Shown here: in pieces, positions 17,084 to 26,255 of the stretch
How positions within the stretch are numbered: position 1 is the stretch's first letter
Layout of the letters: every line of letters begins with the position of its first letter
Assembly: GCF_001187725.1 (NCBI RefSeq)
Contig: NZ_LGIQ01000009.1
Span: 996,547-1,060,546, forward strand
DNA length: 64,000 bases
Source of the DNA: Brevibacillus reuszeri
GTDB taxonomy: Bacteria > Bacillota > Bacilli > Brevibacillales > Brevibacillaceae
Direction of reading: 5' to 3'
Translations under genes and position numbers: made by a program
The notes under the pieces: model-generated
Told to the model about the DNA's origin: nothing
Seen by the model: the letters and a program-made list of their open reading frames with translations, nothing else
Database searches by the model: none

Positions 17084-18265
17084 CTAATGCAAATCCTGAT
17101 AGGCTGGCACACCACCAGCGCCTTTGGCTGAGAGAATGGCATTGACTACGGCTTCGGCAAGCACCTCTACGCATAAGGTTCCAACCAGATTGACAGAAGC
17201 ATCTACGCCACCTGTCGCAATCGCAAAAATCGTATCCCCATCACTCATCGTATGTACAGGGTGAATGGTTTTCGCTAGCCCATTATGCGCCATTTGCGCT
17301 ATTTTGTTGGCTTGTACTTTGGTCAGATTCGCATTGCTCGCGACTACGGCAATCGTCGTATTCGTTCCCGCTGGCACAGGCGGTGTGCTCGCGTCAATCA
17401 TCCAGGAGAGGCTGTCACGTATCTTGCCATCATCCCCTCGAGCACCTGCTAGAATCTCACCCGTTGTTGGAAGACGTACCTCTCCTACAGCGTTGACCGC
17501 TACGATGGCACCGACTACCAAGCCATTGGGCAAGCGGCGGGAAGCAGAGCCTAATCCGCCCTTCATCGCTCTTTTCATTCCTGCCATCTTTCCGACTGTC
17601 GCGCCGGTTCCCGCTCCAACGTTCCCTTGCTTTACAGGCTCTTTACTGGCTATTCGCGCCGCCTCATATCCCATTTTTTGATCCGGACGCACTTTTGAAC
17701 TGCCTAATGACAAATCAAAAATGACTGCTGCCGGAATAATCGGCACAACCCCCACTCCGACATTGTAGCCAAGGCCTTGCTCTTCCATATACCGCATGAC
17801 ACCGCTAGCTGCATCCAGCCCGTAGGCACTGCCGCCCGTCAAAACGACTGCATTCACTTCCTGTACCTGGTTAATCGGGTTCAACAGGTCTGTCTCTCGT
17901 GTACCGGGGGCAGAACCTCGCACATCAACGCCACATGCAGAGCCTTTTTCCAAGACAATGACTGTACACCCGGTTAATGCTGCTTCATCTTGGACTTGTC
18001 CCACTTTGACGCCAGGTACATCTACGATTGTCCCGCTTGCTATTGTAGGTTTTCCTGCGACGATTGCGCCTAGCTCCCCTTCTTTGATCCCGCTTTTCTC
18101 CTCTGCCAGTGCGGAACCCAGTGCCAATAACGAGCCAGGTACAGCAGCAGCCAATCCAAGCATGGCTGTCTTTTTCAAGAATTTTCGCCGCGAAACACTT
18201 TCGTTCCCTTGCTCTGTCAAAGCTCCTTGCGCGCTCGTTTCTTCCTGCTTCCAGTCATTGGCCAT
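17084..18265 (-). CDS. Tat-exported P1-family (NylC/DmpA-like) N-terminal-nucleophile peptidase
   Basis: A 393-residue member of the P1/S58 family of self-cleaving aminopeptidase/amidohydrolases. A twin-arginine signal SRRKFLKK (residues 24-31) precedes a hydrophobic stretch and an Ala-rich cleavage region, so it should be folded and then exported. The enzyme domain starts near residue 77 (SGTIVDVPGVKVG). By comparison with NylC, which cuts itself between an Asn and the Thr nucleophile, the predicted cut here is Asn302-Thr303 in GTNTTIAVV; family motifs GNVGAGTGATVGK and GSAPGTRETDLL are intact. I take the ATG at 18265 because AAGGTGG lies eight bases upstream. A close paralogue without signal peptide occurs at 59350-60309. 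Natural substrate unknown. Confidence 0.85.
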   Translation of the reverse strand: MANDWKQEETSAQGALTEQGNESVSRRKFLKKTAMLGLAAAVPGSLLALGSALAEEKSGIKEGELGAIVAGKPTIASGTIVDVPGVKVGQVQDEAALTGCTVIVLEKGSACGVDVRGSAPGTRETDLLNPINQVQEVNAVVLTGGSAYGLDAASGVMRYMEEQGLGYNVGVGVVPIIPAAVIFDLSLGSSKVRPDQKMGYEAARIASKEPVKQGNVGAGTGATVGKMAGMKRAMKGGLGSASRRLPNGLVVGAIVAVNAVGEVRLPTTGEILAGARGDDGKIRDSLSWMIDASTPPVPAGTNTTIAVVASNANLTKVQANKIAQMAHNGLAKTIHPVHTMSDGDTIFAIATGGVDASVNLVGTLCVEVLAEAVVNAILSAKGAGGVPAYQDLH

Positions 18266-18420
18266 TGTCATACCCACCTTTTTCCAAGAATATGATGGAT
18301 GTCAATGATTATCTGAAAGTTCCGTCTATTAGTATCATAAACCGATTTGACGACATGCTCAATCCTTCCAACTGCATTTGAGAGAAAAGAAATAGACCAA
18401 GCGACCTGGTTCCTACCTGA

Positions 18421-18477
18421 AAGCCCCTCCCAAGCTTTTGAAAGGTACGCACTTTCATACATCTGTAGGAGGGGCTT
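18421..18477. terminator. Terminator-like hairpin between oxidoreductase and P1 peptidase genes
   Basis: Perfect 10-bp arms AAGCCCCTCC and GGAGGGGCTT around a 37-base loop that itself contains GAAAG/CTTTC. The T tract is much better on the plus strand, although the upstream gene in the leftward direction is the quinone oxidoreductase; so its role as that gene's terminator is only moderately supported. Confidence 0.5.
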
Positions 18478-18485
18478 TTTCTTAT

Positions 18486-19478
18486 TTACTTATTGTCATC
18501 TATACGAAAAACCAGCTTTCCTACATTCTGGTTGTCTTCCATCCGTATATGTGCCTGCGCTATTTCTTCGAGCGGATAAATACGATCGATAATCGGTTTG
18601 ATTTCACCGTTCGAAAACAGCGGCAAAATATGAGTGGACAATTCCTTGCTTAATTGGGCTTTGTATTCGTCACTTCGTGGGGTAAGCAGCGTGCCTGTTA
18701 CTTGCAGCCTTTTCCCCATCAGCATCATCAGATCAATCGGCTCTGCTTCTCTTCCACCCAGTATTCCGATCAGGACGATCCGCCCATCGATGCTAGCACT
18801 TGCAATGTTTCTCTTCCAGTAGGACGCTCCGATAAAATCAAGAATCAGATTGACTCCTTGACCATTGGTGATGCTCGCTACCTCGTCTTCAAATGATGTC
18901 TTTTTATAGTTGATAGCGTAATCAGCACCTAGCTCCTTGCAAAATGCTGCTTTGTCGTCTGAACCCGTCGTCACAATGACTGTAGCCTTTGCGACTTTTT
19001 TGGCTAATTGGATCGCTGCGGTCCCTACCCCGCTTGCGCCGGCATGAATCAATACCGTCTCCTTCTTCTGGAGCTTCCCGATCCAAAACAGTGTTTGATA
19101 CGCGGTCAAAAAGACTTCCGGAATCGCTGCTGCCTCTACAAAGCTGAGCTCCTCAGGAATGGGCATGGCACGATTCGCTGGCATGACGGCATATTCGGCA
19201 TATCCACCCGTGACAAGCCCCATTACCTTGTCTCCCCGCTTCCAGGAAGTGACACCTTGTCCAACCTGCTCGACGATTCCTGCAACCTCCACACCTAAAA
19301 GTGCTGTTGTTTTTTTGAAATCAGAGGCGCCTCCTCGTCTGCCAAGTATATCCATGCGGTTAATCGCACCTGCCTGAACTCGAATCAGAATTTCTTCGTC
19401 ACCTGCGATAGGTGCCGGAATATCCACCAGCTTGAGCATTTCGGGACCGCCCGGTTTTTCTACAACGACTGCTTTCAT
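18486..19478 (-). CDS. Zinc-less NADPH:quinone oxidoreductase (MDR family)
   Basis: A 330-residue medium-chain dehydrogenase/reductase of the quinone oxidoreductase/PIG3 type. The N-terminal catalytic domain has NRMDILGRRGG and VAGIVEQVG, and the Rossmann fold carries the nucleotide-binding HAGASGVGTAAIQLAK (about residues 143-158). The structural zinc cysteines of alcohol dehydrogenases are absent. Such enzymes reduce quinones or enones with NADPH in the cytosol. The ATG at 19478 follows an AAGGGAGGG site. It is transcribed away from the MFS gene at 19694 and probably stands alone. Confidence 0.88.
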   Translation of the reverse strand: MKAVVVEKPGGPEMLKLVDIPAPIAGDEEILIRVQAGAINRMDILGRRGGASDFKKTTALLGVEVAGIVEQVGQGVTSWKRGDKVMGLVTGGYAEYAVMPANRAMPIPEELSFVEAAAIPEVFLTAYQTLFWIGKLQKKETVLIHAGASGVGTAAIQLAKKVAKATVIVTTGSDDKAAFCKELGADYAINYKKTSFEDEVASITNGQGVNLILDFIGASYWKRNIASASIDGRIVLIGILGGREAEPIDLMMLMGKRLQVTGTLLTPRSDEYKAQLSKELSTHILPLFSNGEIKPIIDRIYPLEEIAQAHIRMEDNQNVGKLVFRIDDNK

Positions 19479-19693
19479 CGGAAGAAACCCTCCCTTTTTG
19501 GGTGATCGAAAAAATAAGCTTTGTTAGCATTTTTAACTAATTAGAAAGAAAAATCAATACGTCAAGGTTTTTCCTTATTTCATTTTTGCAATAGTGCGAT
19601 CATATTTCTTTATTGGTCACCTTTTAGAACCAGTGCTAGAATGATCCATAAAGAATATCCCTGCTTTTTAACTGCAAAGGTTGTGACAGAAAT

Positions 19694-20923
19694 ATGGATT
19701 TTTCGTGGAAACGTAATTTAATCGTGTTGTGGGTCGGCGTCTTTTTCTGTAGTACCGCCTACTCAATCTCCATACCATTCCTGCCGATCTTCCTGCACAC
19801 CACTCTCGGTGTCAATGAGCATTTGGAAGCATGGTCTGGTATTTCGTTCGGCATTACCTTCCTGGCAAGTGCACTTATCTCTCCTTATTGGGGGTCGCTT
19901 GCGGATAAATATGGGCGTAAACCAATGTTGATCCGTTCTGGATTTAGTTTGGCCTTGCTGTATTTTCTGACTTACTTTATTACAGACCCTTACTTGTTTC
20001 TTGTCCTCCGTATTTTCCAAGGCTTGCTTGCTGGGTACGTACCGGCAGCTATCGCGTTGGTCGCAACGAATACGCCTGAGAAAAATGTAGGCTATGCGCT
20101 CGGAGTCATGGCGACATCAGGGGCAACGGGCGGTATCGTCGGTCCTTTGGTCGGTGGGGTTGTCAGTCATCTTTTCGGGAATGCAGAAGCCTTCCTGTTC
20201 TCGGGCGTTGTCGTTCTGGTAGCGGCACTGATTGCGACTTTCCTCGTCAAGGAGACTAACATGAATCGCTCAGGTGTACGCTCCAATGTTCGCGAGGATT
20301 TACGCTCGGCTATTGCCAATCGTCCTCTCATGTCCATCCTCGGCTTGAGCCTGATGGTTACTGTGTCGGTCATGCTACTCGAGCCATTGCTGACCGTCTA
20401 TGTTTTACAATTGGGAGCGTCCCAGCAGGAAGCATCGCTGAGTGCCGGAATCATATTCGCAGCAGTGGGAATCGCGACTGTCATCGCCGCACCTCAATGG
20501 GGTAAGCTCGGGACCAAGGTCGGCTATTCCAAGATTCTTTTCATCGGTCTCATGGGCGGCGCCGTGGGAAATCTGCTGCAGTTTTTCTTCACGAATCTGT
20601 ACGGCTTTGGCATTTTGCGCTTTATGTACGGACTGTTTTTTGCAGCTGTCTATCCTTCCATCAATGCCATGATCGTCAAGGTAACGGAGCCAGAGTTTCG
20701 TGGCAGGGCATTTAGTCTCAATCAATCCTCCATGCAGATGGCCACCATGCTCGGACCGGTTTTGGGTGGTGTACTTGGTGGACTTATTCCGATCCGTACC
20801 GTGTTTATCATCAACGGGCTCGCGCTCTTGGCAACAGCTATTCTCATTCACTATAAGAAGCCAGATAAAGCAGTCCAGAATAGGAAGCAGTCCGTAAACG
20901 ATCCACAACTAGCAACCAAATAA
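19694..20923 (+). CDS. MFS multidrug-type efflux transporter
   Basis: A 409-residue major facilitator with twelve predicted helices. Motif A between helices 2 and 3 reads GSLADKYGRKPMLIRSG, and a proline/glycine-rich motif C-like stretch (GATGGIVGPLVGGVVSH) in helix 5 marks the proton-driven drug antiporter group. The substrate is not predictable. The ATG at 19694 has AAAGG thirteen bases upstream, a little far. A large hairpin terminator follows the stop by fifteen bases, so it is monocistronic. Confidence 0.88.
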   Translation: MDFSWKRNLIVLWVGVFFCSTAYSISIPFLPIFLHTTLGVNEHLEAWSGISFGITFLASALISPYWGSLADKYGRKPMLIRSGFSLALLYFLTYFITDPYLFLVLRIFQGLLAGYVPAAIALVATNTPEKNVGYALGVMATSGATGGIVGPLVGGVVSHLFGNAEAFLFSGVVVLVAALIATFLVKETNMNRSGVRSNVREDLRSAIANRPLMSILGLSLMVTVSVMLLEPLLTVYVLQLGASQQEASLSAGIIFAAVGIATVIAAPQWGKLGTKVGYSKILFIGLMGGAVGNLLQFFFTNLYGFGILRFMYGLFFAAVYPSINAMIVKVTEPEFRGRAFSLNQSSMQMATMLGPVLGGVLGGLIPIRTVFIINGLALLATAILIHYKKPDKAVQNRKQSVNDPQLATK

Positions 20924-20938
20924 GCGTAAGAAATAGAT

Positions 20939-20999
20939 AACTCCCTGTGAGCATGCTTGACGCCCCTGTTTGTAAAAGCGTCCTGCTCCGGGAGTTTTT
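20939..20999 (+). terminator. Terminator after MFS gene
   Basis: AACTCCC and GGGAGTT arms enclose an inner GAGCATGCTTGACGC / GCGTCCTGCTC pairing and are followed by TTTTTC. Confidence 0.75.
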
Positions 21000-21152
21000 C
21001 TGTGAAAAACATCTCGACATTTTTCATCTACATTCTCGGTCTTCAGAATGTTTAGCCAAACACCGATATTGGGTAATAAGTAATAGATGACAGACGTACG
21101 TTGGCTCAAATTGCAACCTTTATTGGCCCGTAACGATGTAGGAGGATGTATT

Positions 21153-22274
21153 TTGGCAAAAAAGAATGACACAAAAAGCGAGTTAGGTAAATTTATTGCG
21201 GTAATCGGAGCCGTTCTTGGAGTAGCAGCCGGGTCCATCTTTGTGTTAAATCAGTTTGTATTTGACTCCAACAAAGCCCCCACTGTTAAAACGACAGCTA
21301 CTCAGCAACCAGCTCAGAAAATCAGTACTGAAGCAATTCAGACGGCCAGTGAAGGGACCGCTGGAGAAAGCAGCTCCCCTGAGTCCTCGCAGACACAGAC
21401 ACCACCAGTCGCGATTCCGGTAAGTAACACTGCGTCTGTAGAAGCTGTTGAGCCTTTCCGCGCTTCTTTGGAGATGGGTGAGTATGTAGCGATCTTCAAT
21501 CAAGCTGGGACGGAAAAGGTACTCTCCTTTCATTTGACAAAAGAAGAAGTGAAGACGCTTCTTGGTAAGCCGAAGTCTGAGTCATACGTAGATGGGGAAA
21601 CAACGAATTTGTGCTATAACTACGGTTCATTTTCTATTTTCTTCGATGAAAACGACCAGTACATAAGCTACATGTCCTATGATGGCAAAAAGGATTTACT
21701 GAGCAAGCCATGGCTGTCAAAGCTAACGAAAACACAGGATACGGGCAATGTTGATTTCTATGATTCCCCGACCGGTTATACGATGGTAAAGGTGGACCAT
21801 TATCCTGAATCGAATGATGTAGTGGTGTACCTACTTAAAAACTATCCACAGACTGAAAATGTGGCCACACCGCCGCCACCAGAACCATCTCAGGTTGTCC
21901 AAACGCCAGCACCAACTCCACCAAGTAAAAACAACACGAAAAAGGAACAGAAGAATGCCGACGGTAGCTACGTCATGTCTCCTGGGGAAGAACTCCTCAT
22001 TGAAAATGTTCAGGTGACCAACAGCAGCAAAGTTCACTCTGCCAAGTACACTATTGATATTAATTATTCTTTTGCTTACAACAGTCCGAATATGGTGAAG
22101 GTCATCACCGATCCTGAAAAGAATCTGGAATTAATGCCTGGAGAAACGGCAACTGTCCAAATCAAGGTCAAAACGAGCAAAAGCGCTCCGAAGGCAAGCT
22201 ACAGATTTATCGTTTCTCTGAAACAGGGCTGGGCTAGTCGTCCTCTTAAGGATTTTACGGTAGAAGTGAAATAA
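21153..22274 (+). CDS. Membrane-anchored extracytoplasmic protein with Pro-rich linkers, function unknown
   Basis: A 373-residue protein with one N-terminal membrane anchor (FIAVIGAVLGVAAGSIFVL, residues about 12-30) and an outside portion built from low-complexity Thr/Ser/Pro/Gln linkers and two folded parts. Residues near 130-210 (LTKEEVKTLLGKPKSE ... YNYGSFSIFFDE) resemble the DUF4309-like modules of Bacillus surface proteins; the C-terminal 100 residues look like a beta-sandwich (ELMPGETATVQIKVK). The frame extends 22 codons further upstream, but the TTG at 21153 is seven bases after AGGAGG and gives a proper basic N-terminus. Not recognised further. Confidence 0.7.
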   Translation: MAKKNDTKSELGKFIAVIGAVLGVAAGSIFVLNQFVFDSNKAPTVKTTATQQPAQKISTEAIQTASEGTAGESSSPESSQTQTPPVAIPVSNTASVEAVEPFRASLEMGEYVAIFNQAGTEKVLSFHLTKEEVKTLLGKPKSESYVDGETTNLCYNYGSFSIFFDENDQYISYMSYDGKKDLLSKPWLSKLTKTQDTGNVDFYDSPTGYTMVKVDHYPESNDVVVYLLKNYPQTENVATPPPPEPSQVVQTPAPTPPSKNNTKKEQKNADGSYVMSPGEELLIENVQVTNSSKVHSAKYTIDINYSFAYNSPNMVKVITDPEKNLELMPGETATVQIKVKTSKSAPKASYRFIVSLKQGWASRPLKDFTVEVK

Positions 22275-22283
22275 GAAATAGCA

Positions 22284-22325
22284 ATCCCCTCTCGTCGTCA
22301 AAAATCGAGAGGGGATCTTCTTTTT
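22284..22325 (+). terminator. Terminator after membrane-anchored protein gene
   Basis: ATCCCCTCTCG / CGAGAGGGGAT stem, eleven-base loop, then CTTCTTTTT. Confidence 0.85.
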
Positions 22326-22333
22326 AAGAGTTT

Positions 22334-22693
22334 TTAGATGGTTGGTAGGTCAGAAACCGTTCTTTCGTTCACTTGATTCCCTGTATTGAGGGTTGTTTTT
22401 GGCTCAAGCAGCAGTACATGTACTTCTTCCTCAGCAACGGGCATATGCTCTACACCTTTTGGAACAACGATAAACTCACCCTCATCCAGCCATACATCCT
22501 TGTCTCTGAATTTCATCTGTAGTCTTCCTTTTACTACAAGAAACATTTCATCTTCATGGTCATGATGATGCCAAACAAATTCTCCTTTGAGCTTGACAAG
22601 CTTTACATACGAATCGTTGATTTCTCCAGCTATTTTGGGACTCCAGTAGTCATGAAAGAGTGAGAACTTTTCCTGAATATTCACCTTTTCCAC
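22334..22693 (-). CDS. Cupin-domain protein
   Basis: A 119-residue single-domain cupin. Motif 1 appears as WHHHDHEDEMFLVVKG (metal-binding histidines and glutamate, about residues 37-52) and motif 2 as VPKGVEHMPVAEEE. Small cupins of this kind bind a divalent metal and act as isomerases, dioxygenases or sensors. The GTG at 22693 follows AGAGG by ten bases. It is leftward and possibly cotranscribed with the acetyltransferase gene 105 bases upstream. Confidence 0.82.
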   Translation of the reverse strand: MEKVNIQEKFSLFHDYWSPKIAGEINDSYVKLVKLKGEFVWHHHDHEDEMFLVVKGRLQMKFRDKDVWLDEGEFIVVPKGVEHMPVAEEEVHVLLLEPKTTLNTGNQVNERTVSDLPTI

Positions 22694-22798
22694 GGGTCAA
22701 CATCCTCTCAATATATGTAGTGCTTTCATCAAACAAGATGGGGCGCCCATCAGTGAAAAACCGGGAGAGCCATTCGTGCTTCCCCCGGCCTATCATTT

Positions 22799-23359
22799 TT
22801 ATGAATGGTTTTCTGACAAGAGAAACTCCATTTGAATATCCAGCGGCTCTTTGGCCAGAATTTCCTCATTGATCTCTTTCGCGTACGTACATCCAATTGA
22901 GCGATAAAAATGCTGGGTTTCTACAGATGGATGTGCTGCGATGTAAAGCTTTGTGGCCCCTAACTGTCTTGCCTGCTCGCAGCAATGGGCAAACAGCTTT
23001 CTTCCTAGTCCAGCCCCTCTCCAGTCGTTTGAGACATGGATGTACGGCATCTCAACATATTGCTGTTTGGAGCCAAATCGTGCCCCCTCTACGTTGACAA
23101 AGCCGATGCATGCATCTTCTACATAAGCTCCTACGACTACACCACCTGAAGCCACGCACGCGCGTAATGATGAGATGACCTGCTCCTTCTTGTGATCATC
23201 CCACTCATCAATAAAGTGATCCTCTTTTTGGAGATACTGTCCATCCTTCTCGTACCAGACACGTGTCGTCTCTTGATAGCGATGAAAGGAACCGAGCAAG
23301 GTGGGAGAAAAGTCAGGCAACTGCAGCGTCCGATAAAGAATGTTCGCGTTTTTGTCCAA
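22799..23359 (-). CDS. GNAT-family N-acetyltransferase
   Basis: A 186-residue acetyltransferase. The acetyl-CoA binding motif A is visible as IHVSNDWRGAGLGRKLFAH (about residues 125-143, R-G-x-G-L-G), followed by the motif B region HPSVETQHFYRSIGCTY. The substrate is unknown. The TTG start at 23359 has GAGG nine bases before it, and the gene begins six bases after the stop of the LysE-type exporter gene, so both are in one transcript; acetylation and export of a common compound is possible. Confidence 0.87.
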   Translation of the reverse strand: MDKNANILYRTLQLPDFSPTLLGSFHRYQETTRVWYEKDGQYLQKEDHFIDEWDDHKKEQVISSLRACVASGGVVVGAYVEDACIGFVNVEGARFGSKQQYVEMPYIHVSNDWRGAGLGRKLFAHCCEQARQLGATKLYIAAHPSVETQHFYRSIGCTYAKEINEEILAKEPLDIQMEFLLSENHS

Positions 23360-23365
23360 TCGTCA

Positions 23366-23992
23366 TCACCTCTGTTGGAATGCTACCTTCAAGCCCAGCA
23401 AGATATAAACAGATCCGACTATTCTGCCACTCCAAGGGCCAAGCCAGGAAATCCGCTTAACCAGATGTCCCAATGGGCGGATACTTACTGCAATCAAAGT
23501 CGTGTAAAAGAACCCCAGGATCACGAAGATCAATCCCAAGATAAGAAATTGCATCATGGATGCTCCCCGCTCCGGGTGTACAAACTGCGGTAAAAATGCC
23601 AGGAAAAATAAAGCGGTCTTTGGATTGAGGACCTCCGCAACGATCGCTTCCACGTACGCTTTAAATGGTGGCAGCGGAGCAACCTTTGGCAGCTCTGGAT
23701 CAGTTGGCTTTTCCAGCAAGGCGCGAATTCCCAGGTAAATCAGGTAAGCAGCTCCCGCGTACTTTACAACATGAAATGCGAGTGCAGAGGTCATCAAAAT
23801 CGCAGAAAGTCCTACCGCTGCAAAAACCGTATGAATGAAATCACCTGTCGCAATGCCAAAGCCTGCCATGATCCCTGCTTTTCGACCGCCCTGTACAGTT
23901 CGAGTCGCGGTCAATAATACGGCTGGACCCGGAATCAAGAACAGTCCAATGACAACAGCCAAAAAAGCACCCAATGTAGAAAAGTCAATCAT
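23366..23992 (-). CDS. LysE/RhtB-family amino-acid exporter
   Basis: A 208-residue protein with about six hydrophobic segments. The LysE signature GLFLIPGPAVLLTATRTVQGG lies at residues 17-37 and a second typical stretch AEVLNPKTALFFLAFLPQF near 120. Members export amino acids or homoserine lactones. The ATG at 23992 is preceded by AAGGGAAG seven bases away; the open frame extends 24 codons upstream without a better site. The GNAT gene follows after six bases. Confidence 0.88.
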   Translation of the reverse strand: MIDFSTLGAFLAVVIGLFLIPGPAVLLTATRTVQGGRKAGIMAGFGIATGDFIHTVFAAVGLSAILMTSALAFHVVKYAGAAYLIYLGIRALLEKPTDPELPKVAPLPPFKAYVEAIVAEVLNPKTALFFLAFLPQFVHPERGASMMQFLILGLIFVILGFFYTTLIAVSIRPLGHLVKRISWLGPWSGRIVGSVYILLGLKVAFQQR

Positions 23993-24071
23993 GATGTTTC
24001 TTCCCTTCTGTTCAACATCGCTCGCAGACTTTTTCATTATAGTCCTTACAGAACATTGCGACAAGTTCTCA

Positions 24072-26249
24072 TTACTTTGTTAATTCCTTCTCAGCTAATG
24101 CTTTTTGCGTCCTGATTTCCCGTTTTTTCAAGCTCACCCATACCTGAGCGGCGATAAAGATCGACGAATAGGTTCCGCTGATCAGACCAAAGATCAAGGC
24201 CAACGAAAAATGGTAGACTCCCTCGCTGCCGTACAAGGCAATCGCCATGACCGTTATGAATACCGTCAATACGGTAAAAACTGAGCGGCGCATTGTCTGC
24301 CATAAGCTTACATTTACGAGCTGCTGCAGCTCCTCGAAGGTCTTTACTTTGCGATTTCGCATATTTTCACGTATGCGGTCAAAGATGACGATGGTATCGT
24401 TGATAGAGAAACCTACAATCGTCAGGATCGCAGCAATGAACGTCAAATCAATCTCCAATTGAAAGAGTGAGAAGAGCGCCAGTGGAACAAAGACGTCATG
24501 TAACAAGGCGACAATGCAGGCAATGCCAAACAAAAACTGAAAGCGAATAGCGATGTAAATCGTAATGCCAACCGCCGCCAGAATTACTGCGATAGCTGCT
24601 TTCTTCACCATTTCATCTGCAATCATCGGGTCAACAGTCGATTCCTGCATATTTACCTGGCTCCCATAGTTCTGCTTGAGACTCTTTTGAATCTCTTCCA
24701 GCTCCAGCTTGTTTATCGGTTTCTCAAAAGTAGTCGTCGCCCATTCATTCTTACTGCCATACTTGACGACAGGCTTGAACTCACTTTCAGGGACCTTTTG
24801 GTTAAGGACGGTTTCGATTTCCGCTGAGTGAAATTCTTTTCCGATATACATGTCTAGTCTTGTGCCAGCTTTGAAATCAACTCCTACATGTAAACCAAAG
24901 TAAAACATCGAGCAAAGTCCCAGTACCAGAATACTTGTAGAGAGCACGTAAAAGCTGCGGCGCCTTTTCACGATGTCAAATCGTACGAGCTGGGCATCCT
25001 CCCTCTCCCCAATATCTCGCTTCGCCACCCCGTACCATTCTGGCCGCTTAAATAGATTCGCTTTGAGCAGCAGAGAAAGCAGCCACCTCGACCCGAAAAC
25101 ATTCGTAAACAGGCTTACGATTAACGTCATGATCAAGATGGTGGAAAAGCCTTGGATGGAACTGGAACCAAATGCCATCAAAACAAGTGCAGCGATAATG
25201 GTCGTCACATGAGAATCCAAAATGGTGATGAATGATCGGCGCTGACCAGTACGAAATGCCGATAATGCTGTTTTGTGGCTGCGCAGCTCCTCCTGAATAC
25301 GCTCATACGTAATAATATTTGCATCAACCGCCATGCCAACTGACAAAATAAAGCCTGCGATCCCAGTCAGAGTCAGAGTTGCGTTCATCCAAGACAGCAC
25401 CAGTAAACAAATGTAGGTGAAAAAGACAAGCGTGATGTTTGCAATCATTCCTGGCATCCGATACATCCACAGCATGAACAAAAGGACCACACCAAACCCT
25501 ACGTAACCGGCAAACAGTGTCTTCTCGAGCGCCATTGCCCCTAAGCTGGCTCCGACAGAGTTTGTCTGGAGCTCGACCAGCTTGGCAGGCAGAGCCCCTG
25601 AATTCAAAATATCCCTGAGCTGCTTGGCCTCTTCCAATGAGTGCTGTCCCCTGATCTGCGCCTTCCCGGCTGTAATGACTTCCTCAATCACTGGATTGGT
25701 CAGCATCTCATCATCGAGATAAATCGCTACATTTTTATGGAGATTGTGTTTGGTCACATCGGCAAACTTCTGCGCATCAGCAAATTTCAAAACAATCAAT
25801 GGTCGTTTTAGGTCATCAAAATCTACACTGGCTCCATTCGGCGCCAAATCCCGTCCTTCCATCACCGTTCTTCCCTGTTCATCTCGAAAGGTGAGCACGG
25901 CAGGCTTCCCGATCAAATCCCGGAGCGTGTCCTCATTCGTGACACCTGCCAGCTTGACTCGAATGCGATCCGGATTTTCGATTGTGACTTCAGGCTCTTT
26001 GACACCACCGATATTGACTCGTTTATCAATCATCGTTGCTGTTACGTTCAATAAATCTTTCGTAACGGCCTCTCCTTCTTGCATTGGCTCAACTTGGTAC
26101 AAGATTTCAAAGCCACCCTGCAAATCCAGGCCCAAATTGATTTTTTGGGCGATGCCCGGCGTAGTGGCTAACATGAACCAGCTAGCAGCAAGGACGATCA
26201 CGATAAAACTGACGACTCTGGACCATTTCTTCACTTTCTTACTCCCCAT
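24072..26249 (-). CDS. secDF: Protein translocase subunits SecD and SecF, fused
   Basis: A 725-residue RND-type membrane protein in which SecD (residues 1 to about 420) and SecF (about 435-725) are fused, as in Bacillus. The SecD start shows INLGLDLQGG and the P1 periplasmic region, followed by a membrane bundle containing ILSVGMAVDANIITYERIQEE; the SecF half has HVGVDFKAGTRLDM and GFSINDTIVIFDRIRENMR. SecDF uses proton motive force to pull secreted proteins out of SecYEG on the outer face of the membrane. The ATG at 26249 has only a weak ribosome binding site and lies six bases behind a small membrane protein gene, so it may rely on translational coupling. Confidence 0.95.
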   Translation of the reverse strand: MGSKKVKKWSRVVSFIVIVLAASWFMLATTPGIAQKINLGLDLQGGFEILYQVEPMQEGEAVTKDLLNVTATMIDKRVNIGGVKEPEVTIENPDRIRVKLAGVTNEDTLRDLIGKPAVLTFRDEQGRTVMEGRDLAPNGASVDFDDLKRPLIVLKFADAQKFADVTKHNLHKNVAIYLDDEMLTNPVIEEVITAGKAQIRGQHSLEEAKQLRDILNSGALPAKLVELQTNSVGASLGAMALEKTLFAGYVGFGVVLLFMLWMYRMPGMIANITLVFFTYICLLVLSWMNATLTLTGIAGFILSVGMAVDANIITYERIQEELRSHKTALSAFRTGQRRSFITILDSHVTTIIAALVLMAFGSSSIQGFSTILIMTLIVSLFTNVFGSRWLLSLLLKANLFKRPEWYGVAKRDIGEREDAQLVRFDIVKRRRSFYVLSTSILVLGLCSMFYFGLHVGVDFKAGTRLDMYIGKEFHSAEIETVLNQKVPESEFKPVVKYGSKNEWATTTFEKPINKLELEEIQKSLKQNYGSQVNMQESTVDPMIADEMVKKAAIAVILAAVGITIYIAIRFQFLFGIACIVALLHDVFVPLALFSLFQLEIDLTFIAAILTIVGFSINDTIVIFDRIRENMRNRKVKTFEELQQLVNVSLWQTMRRSVFTVLTVFITVMAIALYGSEGVYHFSLALIFGLISGTYSSIFIAAQVWVSLKKREIRTQKALAEKELTK

Positions 26250-26255
26250 TTCATT

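Noticed and set aside
18380-18485. T-box leader in front of the P1 peptidase gene
   Set aside because: A sequence loosely resembling the T-box core (AGGTAGGAACC) occurs, but after the hairpin rather than before a terminator, and the gene is not an amino-acid synthesis or tRNA synthetase gene.
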